Assembly (NCBI GenBank): GCA_004843165.1
Contig: CP039459.1
Coordinates: 871,501 to 935,500, forward strand
Source: Acetobacteraceae bacterium
GTDB taxonomy: Bacteria > Pseudomonadota > Alphaproteobacteria > Acetobacterales > Acetobacteraceae
Length of the DNA stretch: 64,000 nucleotides
Direction: 5' to 3'
Part shown: positions 17,597 to 25,440 of the stretch, piece after piece
Layout of the letters: each line of letters starts with the position of its first letter
Position numbering within the stretch: the stretch's first letter is position 1
The notes under the pieces: model-generated
Database searches by the model: none
What the model was told of the DNA's origin: nothing
Seen by the model: the letters and a program-made list of their open reading frames with translations, nothing else
Made by a program: the position numbers and the translations under genes

Positions 17597-18401
17597 GCAG
17601 TTCACAACAAAAGAAAATATAGCAAATACAAGTACGGAAAAAGATACTCCTGATTTCTACGAATTTGATCCGGTCTCTCTCTTTTGCAAAGCATTTGACA
17701 TTCAAAAATTTTCAGATATTCCTGATTTTTTAGATGCTCTCTCAAATGCTTTTCCTTTAGCCAAACTAGAATTTTCTACTGGAGCGGCAGCCACACGCCT
17801 CACGATTAAAGAAGCAGAACAGCTTTCAAAAGCCTTGGAAAAAGACGGCTTTATTTCCAATCTCTTTCATAAAAAAGGCGGCAAAACAGCCAGCCGTGAA
17901 AGGGTGAATAAATATCCCTCAAAAGCAGATCCTAAACAAGCGGCTGAGGCCGCAAAAAGAGAAAGAGAGGCTTTCGAAGCGGTAAAACTGGAAATTCCCA
18001 AATCTTCTCCAGCGCTTTTTGAAAGCTATCAGAAAGAAGGGGGACATTTACTCAATCTTCATATGATTGAACCCACCAGATATAATCCTACTGGCATGAC
18101 AGACAGCGCCTTAATTGAAAGGGCTAAAATCACATCCGCCTCTGCCTTTTCAAATATGAAAGATCTAATGGAAACTTATGAAAAAGCCTTAAAAAATCCT
18201 GAAAATCTTAAAAAGCTCAAAACACTCCTTTTAAATGAAAGATCCGATGCTCAGGTTCAAATTAAAATTGATATGGGACGCAATATTGGCAAATATGTTC
18301 TTAGAGGCGGTACGGAATGTCGCTCTGCTCAAAGCGCCTCTTTTCTTATCCGAAAAGGAAAAAATGGTTTTTACGTTCATACGGTCATGCTGACCCCATA
18401 A
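16782..18401 (+). CDS. DUF2213 head protease fused to an RNase A-like toxin domain (copy 1)
   Basis: 539 residues. Residues 1-255 match DUF2213 prohead-protease-like proteins ('VEVLPLAYDRMGSVRTFDED', 'LPVLLEHVHVSATHPRH', 'CAYRYVPKMEAG', 'EIRGNHVALVRKGRAG'), which process scaffold and capsid in the maturing head. The linker 'HLPKGTPDGGQF' at about 263-274 leads into a foreign C-terminal region. Its last 120 residues ('GGHLLNLHM', 'ASAFSNMKDLMETYEKAL', 'IDMGRNIGKYVLRGG', 'FYVHTVMLTP') follow the layout of the bacterial CdiA-CT RNase A-like family. The terminal Thr-x-Tyr of that family is Thr-x-Met here, so activity is uncertain. Three immunity paralogues follow directly. Confidence 0.85.
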   Translation: MRSSPLLGVEVLPLAYDRMGSVRTFDEDGRLKVKQTNLSKACINPYKGSEIPDWKALGLDPDKIYNLLRCPKALEKGAASFDSLPVLLEHVHVSATHPRHDLVVGATGSNTVFQSPYLENSLSIWDQKAIDKINREEQRELSCAYRYVPKMEAGFYQGKPYDGIMTEIRGNHVALVRKGRAGSDVLVADASPYDADTLFPLLQAFRSFCPHATDMEIRHVVARLIGELTSVPEQEDFLPSVSLWSKKKVPAANNITQDENLNHLPKGTPDGGQFTTKENIANTSTEKDTPDFYEFDPVSLFCKAFDIQKFSDIPDFLDALSNAFPLAKLEFSTGAAATRLTIKEAEQLSKALEKDGFISNLFHKKGGKTASRERVNKYPSKADPKQAAEAAKREREAFEAVKLEIPKSSPALFESYQKEGGHLLNLHMIEPTRYNPTGMTDSALIERAKITSASAFSNMKDLMETYEKALKNPENLKKLKTLLLNERSDAQVQIKIDMGRNIGKYVLRGGTECRSAQSASFLIRKGKNGFYVHTVMLTP

Positions 18402-18417
18402 ACTCAAAGGGAAAAAA

Positions 18418-18804
18418 ATGTCTAAAATGTCCATTAGTATAGCTCACGCATGGGAAAAACGCTTTCCTGAACTTTGTCATTTTCTTGGATGCTACGTCAA
18501 TAATATCTTTTATGATGAATTAGACCAAGGCGAAACCACCGAAGAAATTACGACCTTAATGGTTCAAAATCAGTTTCGAACCTATTCTAAAAAAGTCTTG
18601 GAACAGCTTTCTGAAGTGATTACGCTGATTAAAAAAGGGAAGATGGATGCCGATCAATTTCTCAAAGAAATCTGGTCAGAGAAAATGCATGAATATGATC
18701 ATATTTCCACTTTGGAATGGTTTGAAATCATCGAAAAAATTCTTAAAGAAAATATTCCAAAACGTAAAAAAGATCCTCTCGATCCAGATGATTTCGAAGA
18801 TTAA
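18418..18804 (+). CDS. CdiI-like immunity protein, tandem copy 1
   Basis: 128 residues, starting 16 bases after the toxin stop with AAAGGGAAAA upstream. 'KRFPELCHFLGCYVNNIFYD' and the late 'STLEWFEIIEKILKE' fit a contact-dependent-growth-inhibition immunity family whose members begin 'YPxLxxLLxGYFxxDF'. The proteins encoded at 37598-38803 behind the second RNase A-like toxin align along their whole length, which supports the assignment. It should bind and block the toxin domain of the preceding gene in the cytoplasm. It is the first of three tandem copies that differ mostly at the N-terminus. Confidence 0.75.
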   Translation: MSKMSISIAHAWEKRFPELCHFLGCYVNNIFYDELDQGETTEEITTLMVQNQFRTYSKKVLEQLSEVITLIKKGKMDADQFLKEIWSEKMHEYDHISTLEWFEIIEKILKENIPKRKKDPLDPDDFED

Positions 18805-18826
18805 TCTATCTTAAAGGCGGTAAAAA

Positions 18827-19204
18827 ATGTCTTTTACAAAACATAACGCATGGGAAAAACGCTTTCCTGAACTTTGTCATTTTTTTGAGTGCTATCTCAA
18901 TAATATGATTTTTGAAGAGTTAGGCCAAGGCGAAACCACCGAAGAAATTACGACCTTAATGGTTCAAAACCAGTTTCGAACCTATTCTAAAAAAGTCTTG
19001 GAACAGCTTTCTGAATTGATTGCGCTGATTAAAAAAGGGAAGATGGATGCCGATCAATTTCTCAAAGAAATCTGCTCAGAAAAATTATATGAATATGATC
19101 ATATTTCCACTTTGGAATGGTTCGAAATTATCGAAAAAATTCTTAAAGAAAATGTTCCAAAACGAAAAAAAGATCCCCTCGATCCAGATGATTTCGAAGA
19201 TTAA
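18827..19204 (+). CDS. CdiI-like immunity protein, tandem copy 2
   Basis: 125 residues, almost identical to copies 1 and 3 from 'GETTEEITTLMVQNQFRTYS' onward. The N-terminus differs ('MSFTKHNAWEKRFPELCHFF'). An AAAGGCGG ribosome site lies in the conserved 22-base gap after copy 1. Variation is concentrated in the first 40 residues and a few positions such as 'EICSEKLYEY', as expected if copies are diverging to recognise different toxin variants. The other possibility is neutral decay of recent duplicates. Confidence 0.75.
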   Translation: MSFTKHNAWEKRFPELCHFFECYLNNMIFEELGQGETTEEITTLMVQNQFRTYSKKVLEQLSELIALIKKGKMDADQFLKEICSEKLYEYDHISTLEWFEIIEKILKENVPKRKKDPLDPDDFED

Positions 19205-19226
19205 CCTATCTTAAAGGCGGTAAAAA

Positions 19227-19613
19227 ATGTCTAAAATGTCTCTCACTAAACTTCGCTCATGGGAAAAACGCTTCCCAGAACTTTGCCATTTTCTGCGCTG
19301 TTATCTCAATAATATGATTTTTGAAGAGTTAGACCAAGGCGAAACCACCGAAGAAATTACAATTTTAATGGTTCAAAACCAGTTTCGAACCTATTCTAAA
19401 AAAGTCTTGGAACAGCTTTCTGAATTGATTGCGCTGATTAAAAAAGGGAAGATAGATGCCAATCAATTTCTCAAAGAAATCTGGTCAGAAAAATTATATG
19501 AATATAATCATATTTCCACTTTGGAATGGTTCGAAATTATCGAAAAAATTCTTAAAGAAAATGTTCCAAAACGAAAAAAAGATCCCCTCGATCCAGATGA
19601 TTTCGAAGATTAA
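19227..19613 (+). CDS. CdiI-like immunity protein, tandem copy 3
   Basis: 128 residues, starting in the same context (AAAGGCGGTAAAAA then ATG). N-terminus 'MSKMSLTKLRSWEKRFPELC'; changes such as 'ITILMVQN' and 'KIDANQFLKEIW' separate it from copy 2. Identical C-terminal 'KRKKDPLDPDDFED' in all three copies marks very recent duplication. It is the last immunity gene before the terminator and scaffold-like gene, so toxin and three immunity genes form one insert between protease and scaffold. Confidence 0.75.
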   Translation: MSKMSLTKLRSWEKRFPELCHFLRCYLNNMIFEELDQGETTEEITILMVQNQFRTYSKKVLEQLSELIALIKKGKIDANQFLKEIWSEKLYEYNHISTLEWFEIIEKILKENVPKRKKDPLDPDDFED

Positions 19614-19673
19614 ATAAAAATCTCCGCTTAGAAAATCTCTATCAAAAACATTCAAAATCAATATGGCTTTAAT

Positions 19674-19697
19674 CCCCCCCCCTCAAGGGGGTTTTTT
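19674..19697 (+). terminator. Terminator between the immunity genes and the scaffold gene
   Basis: CCCCC-tcaa-GGGGG hairpin followed by six T, 32 bases upstream of the scaffold-like gene start. Together with the second module's hairpin at 38827 it marks the boundary of the toxin-immunity insert. Confidence 0.7.
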
Positions 19698-19728
19698 ATT
19701 ATCTAAAATCCAAAAGGAAAACCTCAAA

Positions 19729-20325
19729 ATGTCTGAAAAACCGAAAGAGCCTTTTTCTGCTCTTGTTCCAGAACTTCAAAAATTTGCACCTCACCGAAGT
19801 GAGGCCGAGATCCGATCTTTAGTCGGAAAAGCGATTGCGTATCTCAATGGCTCGCAATCATTGGAAAGCAATATGCCAGACGTCGAAAAAAAGACGGAAA
19901 AAGACATGCCAAGCACCTTAAATTCGAACCCCTTATCAAAGGATCAAAATATGAAAAATAACGAAAAGGAAGATCAGGACAATCAAACGGCTTTGAAAGA
20001 TAAAGCCCCTAAAATTGGTCTCTCCACCCTTAGCCCTGAAATCGTGCCGCTTGTCGTAAGACATCTTCAAGCGGCAGGTCTGCCGGATCATTTAATTGAC
20101 CATCTTAACGAGACCGCTTTTGGGAAGAAAGCAACCTCATCCTCTGTAAAAAAAACGCCACTTCAGAAAGTATCTCCTGAAGAAGAGGAGGATAACGACG
20201 AGGCAGAAGATCGTCAGAAAAAGAAATCTTCTGCTACTCCCATCGCTTCGGATGCCGCACAGGATGAGCATTACAATCCTGAAGATATTCTTTCCGCTTA
20301 TGTTCAAAATCTTAAATCAAGATAA
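19729..20325 (+). CDS. Scaffold-like head protein (detached end of the protease gene?)
   Basis: 198 residues from ATG 19729, which has AAAGGAAAA upstream; a longer frame from 19663 would translate through the terminator hairpin and is rejected. The protein is acidic and largely disordered, with a helical block 'LSPEIVPLVVRHLQAAGLPD' and a C-terminal 'YNPEDILSAYVQNLK'. A paralogue at 38886 shares both blocks. In related phages similar segments often form the end of the DUF2213 protease protein, so I infer that toxin and immunity genes were inserted between the two parts. It lies directly before the cement and capsid genes, where scaffolds usually lie. Confidence 0.6.
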   Translation: MSEKPKEPFSALVPELQKFAPHRSEAEIRSLVGKAIAYLNGSQSLESNMPDVEKKTEKDMPSTLNSNPLSKDQNMKNNEKEDQDNQTALKDKAPKIGLSTLSPEIVPLVVRHLQAAGLPDHLIDHLNETAFGKKATSSSVKKTPLQKVSPEEEEDNDEAEDRQKKKSSATPIASDAAQDEHYNPEDILSAYVQNLKSR

Positions 20326-20370
20326 ACAAAGTAAAAATTTATAAAAACCTAATCATAGAAAATAAAAAAT

Positions 20371-20892
20371 ATGACTTTTCCAAATAAAATCAATTATTCC
20401 CTTCCCTCAGGTTATCCGGGAGATATTGCCTCTGCCAATCCCCGGCGTTCCGCAATTTCTTCGGAGGCAGGTTTCCGCTGCGGTGCCCAAGGGCTTATCG
20501 TCGGTCGTTTTGGCTGGGTGCAGGAAGATGGCGTCAATATCTTAAACAACGCTCCTCAATCCAATAAAAATGCTGTCCCAACGGGCTTTGTCATTCGGGA
20601 TATGACCGCCATTCTTCAAAGACTTGATGAAGATAGCAGCATGGTTATTCCCTCCGGTTTCCCTGCCAATTTAATGACCGGCGGTGATTACTGGGCCATT
20701 TCGACCGTTGATACCAACGCAGGCGATGCTATTTTTGCCAATCCTGCTGACGGCACCTTAGGCACATCTGGCAATCCGACTGGCTTTACAATCGCAAGAG
20801 GCGGGCCTGCTGGAAATATCATTATGATTTCCGCCCCCTGCGCTCCGATGCCGGCACAAGGCAGCGCCCCTGCAGAAACAGCAAAATCTTAA
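20371..20892 (+). CDS. Capsid cement/decoration protein (Gp24-like)
   Basis: 173 residues. 'YSLPSGYPGDIASANPRRS', 'FRCGAQGLIVGRFGWVQEDG' and 'AVPTGFVIRD' fit the structural cement protein family that precedes DUF2184-type capsid genes. Gly/Pro-rich, beta-rich and with no membrane segment. It would sit on the capsid surface and stabilise the expanded shell. It lies 29 bases before the major capsid gene, in the usual order scaffold-cement-capsid. Confidence 0.8.
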   Translation: MTFPNKINYSLPSGYPGDIASANPRRSAISSEAGFRCGAQGLIVGRFGWVQEDGVNILNNAPQSNKNAVPTGFVIRDMTAILQRLDEDSSMVIPSGFPANLMTGGDYWAISTVDTNAGDAIFANPADGTLGTSGNPTGFTIARGGPAGNIIMISAPCAPMPAQGSAPAETAKS

Positions 20893-20921
20893 AACTAACT
20901 TATCATATAAAAGGATTTAAA

Positions 20922-21992
20922 ATGGCTAAGCCATCTCCAAAATTTACAAGGGATTTCCCTTATTTCCAAAAAAAATACGGTATCAAACTCTATGACATTA
21001 AGCGCTTTTCAAATGAACCTGGCGCACTGGGCATGGATGCAGATCCAACCTTCCAGCCGCAAACCGGTATTTCTGCCGGCGTTCCTGCTGTTGTCACGAC
21101 CGAGATTGATCCGCAAGTTATTCATGCTTTGGTTGCCCCAACAAAATCCGAGGATATTTTCGGAACAGAAATTCGTGGCGATCGCACCACCAGAAACTAT
21201 TTATTTCCTGTGCTGGAAAATGCAGGGACAACGGCCGCCTATGGCGATTTCTCCCAAAATGGGGATTCAGGCGCAAATGCGAACTGGATCAACCGTCAGT
21301 ATTTCCCCTATCAAACATGGGTCAAATATGGCGATTTAGAGAGTAATTTAATGGCCGCCGGACAAATTCAGCTTGTCAATGAAGTGCGCATTTCCGCAAC
21401 CATGTCCCTCAATAAACGTGGAAATCTTATCAATCTTTACGGGGTTGCCGGTTTGCAGAATTACGGCGCCTTGAATGATCCGTCTCTGCCGCCTGCCATT
21501 CAGCCGACACCAAAGGCCGGTGCCGCCAACACGACCGTAACCGCATGGGATCAAACCGAAGATCCTACCGCTATTTATACGGATATTCCTGCCTTATTTA
21601 AGCAATTAAATATTCAAATGATGGGCAATATTGATAATAGTTCAAAGCTTGTGCTTGTTCTGCCCTCTGAACTTTCTCAAGTGTTAACCTATACCAATTC
21701 TTTTGGTATTACGCTCGAAGAGATGATTAACAAAGCCTATCCGAATATGAAGATCAAATTTCTGCCGGAGGCCGGTGTTGAAATGTCGGGCGGTTATAAC
21801 AAAACCCGCTTTGCAATGCTCTTCGCCGAAGAGGTCGATGGCGTTCGCTCGGTGCAGACTTATTTCGTGGATAAGCTCATTTCACATCGTTTGGAAGCCT
21901 ATTCCACGCATTTCCGTCAAAAATATTCACAGGCGAGCTGGGGCACTGTTTGGAAGCGTCCAATGGCCTGCGCCATGATGGTAGGAGTTTAA
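20922..21992 (+). CDS. Major capsid protein (DUF2184-like)
   Basis: 356 residues, normal for the family. AAAGGATTT precedes the ATG. Family features: 'GALGMDADPTFQPQTGISAG' near the N-terminus, 'IRGDRTTRNYLFPVLENAG', 'YGDFSQNGDSGANANWINRQ' and the late 'WGTVWKRPMACAMMVGV'. It is the shell-forming subunit with an HK97-type fold. It follows protease, scaffold and cement genes, confirming the head module. No anomaly is seen. Confidence 0.9.
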   Translation: MAKPSPKFTRDFPYFQKKYGIKLYDIKRFSNEPGALGMDADPTFQPQTGISAGVPAVVTTEIDPQVIHALVAPTKSEDIFGTEIRGDRTTRNYLFPVLENAGTTAAYGDFSQNGDSGANANWINRQYFPYQTWVKYGDLESNLMAAGQIQLVNEVRISATMSLNKRGNLINLYGVAGLQNYGALNDPSLPPAIQPTPKAGAANTTVTAWDQTEDPTAIYTDIPALFKQLNIQMMGNIDNSSKLVLVLPSELSQVLTYTNSFGITLEEMINKAYPNMKIKFLPEAGVEMSGGYNKTRFAMLFAEEVDGVRSVQTYFVDKLISHRLEAYSTHFRQKYSQASWGTVWKRPMACAMMVGV

Positions 21993-21995
21993 AAA

Positions 21996-22394
21996 ATGGC
22001 TGATCAAATTACTGTTTTCTGCCGTTTGCCCAATGGCATCATTCTCTCTCTCTTTCCAGAGGGAGAGGCGCAGCGCAGAGCATCCTCCAACAAGAATAAA
22101 AATCTTGTTTTAAATCCGATGCGTGAGATTGGAAAAATCACCCTCAATGGCGCAACGGACAGCAGCTCCGGCTATATTGCCGAGCGGAATTTAATGCTCG
22201 GTAAAGCCGGACGCACTTTGGTGGATAAAGATTTTTGGGAAGCATGGCTCAGGCAGAATGAAAATTCTGATTTGGTGCGTGAAAATCTCATTTTTGCAGA
22301 AGCTAAATCCTCCAAAGGGGAGGCAAAACTCAAAGAATTTGCCACTGAAAAAACAGGATTGGAACCGAGAGAGCAAAATGAACTTGCAGCCTAA
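21996..22394 (+). CDS. Small head-associated protein
   Basis: 132 residues starting three bases after the capsid stop, so translationally coupled. 'ITVFCRLPNGIILSLFP', 'VLNPMREIGKITLNGA' and a charged helical tail are seen. Genes in this position next to DUF2184 capsids encode small head or vertex proteins, but the exact role is unknown. A strong terminator follows, separating it from the next toxin-tipped gene. Confidence 0.65.
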   Translation: MADQITVFCRLPNGIILSLFPEGEAQRRASSNKNKNLVLNPMREIGKITLNGATDSSSGYIAERNLMLGKAGRTLVDKDFWEAWLRQNENSDLVRENLIFAEAKSSKGEAKLKEFATEKTGLEPREQNELAA

Positions 22395-22417
22395 AATCCA
22401 ACCTTAAAATGCTCTTC

Positions 22418-22456
22418 AAAAGCGTCATATTTTTAGAAAATATGACGCTTTTTTTT
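22418..22456 (+). terminator. Strong intrinsic terminator after the capsid genes
   Basis: AAGCGTCATATTTT pairs with AAAATATGACGCTT around a 3-base loop, followed by eight T. Confidence 0.9.
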
Positions 22457-22484
22457 CGCGCATTTTCTAAACAAGGAAGTCATC

Positions 22485-23426
22485 ATGTATCGTATTGACC
22501 AGCGTGAAAAAGAATGGCTTCGCCGTCTTTGGCTGCCAAAACCCGTCTTATATACAGAAGATCATCCTGCCTTTGACCACTCCCCTTTTCTTTTCAAAGA
22601 GGATGAGGCGAAATTTCAAAACATTATTGATGTGCATGGATGGGAAGGGGCGGAGATTGTCGCAAAGCTTTTTCCTTTAAAGCTCCTTTATCCAAATCTT
22701 GTTTTTGATCAGGCCTATACGGAAAAGCATCATAATGCCTATTTCAAAGAGCGTTTTGGCATTGAGAATGCTTTGGCTGAGGATTTTGACCCTGAAGAAT
22801 CTCGCATTCCAAAAGGTCAAGAAGGCGGCGGCAGGTGGACCGCAGAGGCCGAAGAAAATCTTGCTTCTGAAAGCTCCCCAAAAAATCGAACGCTTAAACC
22901 TTGGCTAAGCGAAAATGGTGAATTGATTGGAGCTTCAGCAGATAATAGTCAAAGGAAATATATTCGTGTTATGGCGGCAGAAGATCCAGAAAAAGCTGCC
23001 AAAACATTTTTTGAACAAGCACGGCAATATCTCTTAGGGAACGGCTATCTCTCCAAAGGAGAAGTCATAAAAGGAAGAGAAGGAAAATCTTTTCCTAGCG
23101 AAGATTTTGAAAAAGACGGACATAAAGTAACTCTAAATTATCGAGACGATCATGCCTCTAGCTCACTCACACCGGATGGTGAAAAAACCGTTGATATTCA
23201 TCATGATCGAGAAGTGCAAGAAAGACATGGATTTAAAGTTCTAAAATTCAAATTCAGAAAGTTTTTTGAAAATATTTCAGAAAATAAAACAAACGAAATT
23301 GCTACGCCAAAATCATCCCAAACAGAATTACCAGAACTCCCAGAAGAGAGCCGCGCAAGTATGTTGCCCGAAACAATGGAAAGCAAAATGCCTGAAATTG
23401 AAATTCCAGAATTTCTTCTTCCCTAA
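22485..23426 (+). CDS. Head-associated protein with a putative toxin tip
   Basis: 313 residues. Residues 1-105 form a compact domain ('QREKEWLRRLWLPKP', 'NIIDVHGWEGAEIVAKL') probably belonging to a head or neck protein. 'SRIPKGQEGGGRW' at 107-118 matches the linker type found in the protease-toxin fusions. The remainder holds a candidate toxin domain at about 170-270 ('KTFFEQARQYLLGNGYL', 'DGHKVTLNYRDDH', 'TVDIHHDREVQERHG'), not assigned to a family. Its identity as a toxin is inferred from the linker, the C-terminal position and the four to five tandem immunity-like genes that follow. GC and codon use drift AT-rich toward the 3' end. Confidence 0.65.
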   Translation: MYRIDQREKEWLRRLWLPKPVLYTEDHPAFDHSPFLFKEDEAKFQNIIDVHGWEGAEIVAKLFPLKLLYPNLVFDQAYTEKHHNAYFKERFGIENALAEDFDPEESRIPKGQEGGGRWTAEAEENLASESSPKNRTLKPWLSENGELIGASADNSQRKYIRVMAAEDPEKAAKTFFEQARQYLLGNGYLSKGEVIKGREGKSFPSEDFEKDGHKVTLNYRDDHASSSLTPDGEKTVDIHHDREVQERHGFKVLKFKFRKFFENISENKTNEIATPKSSQTELPELPEESRASMLPETMESKMPEIEIPEFLLP

Positions 23427-23469
23427 AATAAAAAGCCTGATTACATTTATCCTTATAAAGGAACTTATT

Positions 23470-23940
23470 ATGCAGATTTCAGATCAAGATTTTAAAGATT
23501 ATTATATTGAAGCGGCAGAATGTTTCGCCTGCCGAGAGGATTGGGATATGTGCTTTCTTTTTCCAGAAGAGGCTGCAACAACCCAAGAAGGGAAGAGAAA
23601 AGCACTCAATGCTCTTTACCGTTTTATGGTCGCAGGTATTGCCGAATTCGCTTTTGTCCCCATGATGGAAGGGTTAGCTGATTTGGAAAAAGCACCTTTA
23701 GATCCCCCCACAGGCACAAATCCTACCCAACGTAACAAACATACAGATGCATGGATGGGTATACTCATTATTGGGACAGCATATTTTATCAAAGAAATAG
23801 CGCCTAAAATGGGCTTAAACATGCCGGAAGATGTCCCGCTTCCAGCAGATTTTCGGGAAAATCTGAATGCAATCTTTCAGAAACATAATGTCGGTTTGGA
23901 AAAAGGTGATGTCTATCCGCCCTATTTAGAAAAGCAATGA
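23470..23940 (+). CDS. Putative immunity protein, tandem copy 1
   Basis: 156 residues from ATG 23470 with AAAGGAAC upstream; the frame extends farther upstream but only across the end of the toxin gene. 'DQDFKDYYIEAAECFACRED', 'GKRKALNALYRF', 'FAFVPMMEGL', 'DAWMGILIIGTAYFIKEIA' and 'NVGLEKGDVYPPYLEKQ' recur in the copies that follow. Family not recognised. It lies directly behind the toxin-tipped gene, which suggests immunity. Its stop overlaps the next start (ATGA), so the array is translated as a coupled chain. Confidence 0.7.
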   Translation: MQISDQDFKDYYIEAAECFACREDWDMCFLFPEEAATTQEGKRKALNALYRFMVAGIAEFAFVPMMEGLADLEKAPLDPPTGTNPTQRNKHTDAWMGILIIGTAYFIKEIAPKMGLNMPEDVPLPADFRENLNAIFQKHNVGLEKGDVYPPYLEKQ

Positions 23941-24407
23941 ATATTTCAGATCAAGATTTTAAAGATTACTATATCAATCCAGCAGAACATTTTGCCTGCC
24001 GAGAGGATTGGGATATGTGCTTTCTTTTTCCAGAAGAAGCTGAAACCAGTGAGGAAGGCAAAAGAAAAGCGCTCAATGCGTTATATCGTTTTGTGATCTC
24101 TGGTATTGCAAAATTTGCCTTTGTTCCCATGATGAAAGGATTAAAGACTTTAGAAGATGCTCCTTTAGATCCACCTACAGGTACAAATCCTGAGCAACGT
24201 AATAAATTTGCAGATGCATGGATGGGTACTATCGTAATCGGAACGCCCTCTTTTATCAAAGAAGTAGCGCCTAAAATGGGCTTAAATCTGCCAGAAGATG
24301 TCCCGCTTCCAGCAGATTTTCGGGAAAATCTGAATGCAATCTTTCAAAAGCACAATGTCGGTTTGGAAAAAGGTGATGTCTATCCGCCCTATTTAGAAAA
24401 GCAATGA
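23937..24407 (+). CDS. Putative immunity protein, tandem copy 2
   Basis: 156 residues, four-base ATGA overlaps at both ends. Repeat period to the preceding copy is 467 bases. It differs from copy 1 at the N-terminus ('YYINPAEHFACRED') and in the middle ('KFAFVPMMKGLKTLEDAP', 'IGTPSFIKEVA'). The C-terminal 40 residues are identical across copies. Substitutions are clustered in the middle, suggesting either selection for different toxin specificity or gene conversion at the ends. Confidence 0.7.
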   Translation: MNISDQDFKDYYINPAEHFACREDWDMCFLFPEEAETSEEGKRKALNALYRFVISGIAKFAFVPMMKGLKTLEDAPLDPPTGTNPEQRNKFADAWMGTIVIGTPSFIKEVAPKMGLNLPEDVPLPADFRENLNAIFQKHNVGLEKGDVYPPYLEKQ

Positions 24408-24877
24408 ATATTTCAGATCAAGATTTTAAAGATTACTATATCAATCCAGCAGAACATTTTGCCTGCCGAGAGGATTGGGATATGTGCTTTCTTTTTCCCA
24501 GAGAGGCCGAAGTCAGTCAGGAAGGAAAGAAAAAAGCGCTCAATGCGTTATATCGCTTTCTAGTCTCCGGCATTGCCGAATTTGCCTTCGTTCCCATGAT
24601 GGAAGGGTTAAAAGATTTAGAACATGCCCCTTTAGAACCTATAGGCGACAGCTACAATGTAGAACAATTTGACCGATATGCCGATGCATGGATGGGTACT
24701 ATCGTGATCGGAACGCCCTATTTTATCAAAGAAGTAGCGCCTAAAATGGGCTTAAATCTGCCAGAAGATATCCCACTTCCCGTAGATTTTAGAGATAATC
24801 TAAATGCAATATTTCAAAAGCACAATGTCGGTTTGGAAAAAGGTGATGTCTATCCGCCCTATTTAGAAAAGCAATGA
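24404..24877 (+). CDS. Putative immunity protein, tandem copy 3
   Basis: 157 residues, ATGA-coupled on both sides. The central loop differs in length and content from copies 1 and 2 ('LEPIGDSYNVEQFDRYADAW' instead of 'LDPPTGTNPEQRNKFADAW'), whereas both ends are nearly unchanged. It is intact. Confidence 0.7.
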   Translation: MNISDQDFKDYYINPAEHFACREDWDMCFLFPREAEVSQEGKKKALNALYRFLVSGIAEFAFVPMMEGLKDLEHAPLEPIGDSYNVEQFDRYADAWMGTIVIGTPYFIKEVAPKMGLNLPEDIPLPVDFRDNLNAIFQKHNVGLEKGDVYPPYLEKQ

Positions 24878-25346
24878 ATATTTCAGATCAAGATTTTAAA
24901 GATTATTATATTGAAGCGGCAGAATGTTTTGCCTGCCGAGAGGATTGGAGGTACATAGTCTCTTTTTCCCGGCTGATGCTATGACAACTCAAGAAGGGAA
25001 GAGAAAAGCGCTCAATGCGTTATATCGCTTTCTGATCTCAGGCATTGCCGAATTCGCCTTCGTTCCCATGATGGAGGGTTTAAAAGACTTAGAACAAGCG
25101 CCACTAGAACCTATAGGCAACGATAATGTAGAACAATTTGACCGATATGCCGATGCATGGATGGGAACACTTATCATCGGGACACCCTATTTTATCAAAG
25201 AATTAGCGCCTAAAATGGGCTTAAACCTGCCAGAAGATGTCCCCCTTCCTGTTGAATTTAGAGACAATCTGAATGCAATCTTTCAAAAGCACAATGTCGG
25301 TTTGGAAAAAGGCGATGTCTATCCGCCCTATTTAGAAAATCAATAA
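24874..25346 (+). pseudogene. Immunity copy 4, frameshifted
   Basis: The start at 24874 is coupled like the others, but after 'CFACREDW' the sequence reads 'RYIVSFSRLML' and stops at TGA near 24983. The normal frame resumes one base out of phase and encodes the complete remainder, from 'DAMTTQEGKRKALNALYRF' to 'YPPYLENQ', ending at 25346. The lesion lies in about 24946-24970 where the copy-1 bases for 'DMCFLFPEEA' have been rewritten. A short restart product is possible but lacks the first 30 residues. Confidence 0.75.
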
Positions 25347-25418
25347 ATATTTTAGATCAAGATTTTAAAGATTCTTATATCAATCCAGCAGAACATTTCG
25401 CTTGCAGAGAGGATTGAA
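25344..25418 (+). pseudogene. Truncated remnant of a fifth immunity copy
   Basis: Corresponds to the first 25 codons of the array unit ('ILDQDFKDSYINPAEHFACR' region), but the start codon is changed from ATG to ATA and the frame ends at TGA right after the 'RED' codons. It marks the decayed end of the tandem array. Confidence 0.75.
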
Positions 25419-25440
25419 AAAAGGATTTTAGCAAAAGCAC

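Noticed and set aside
19663-19728. Upstream start for the scaffold-like gene at 19663
   Set aside because: It would translate through the CCCCC-tcaa-GGGGG terminator; ATG 19729 has a proper ribosome site and fits the paralogue.
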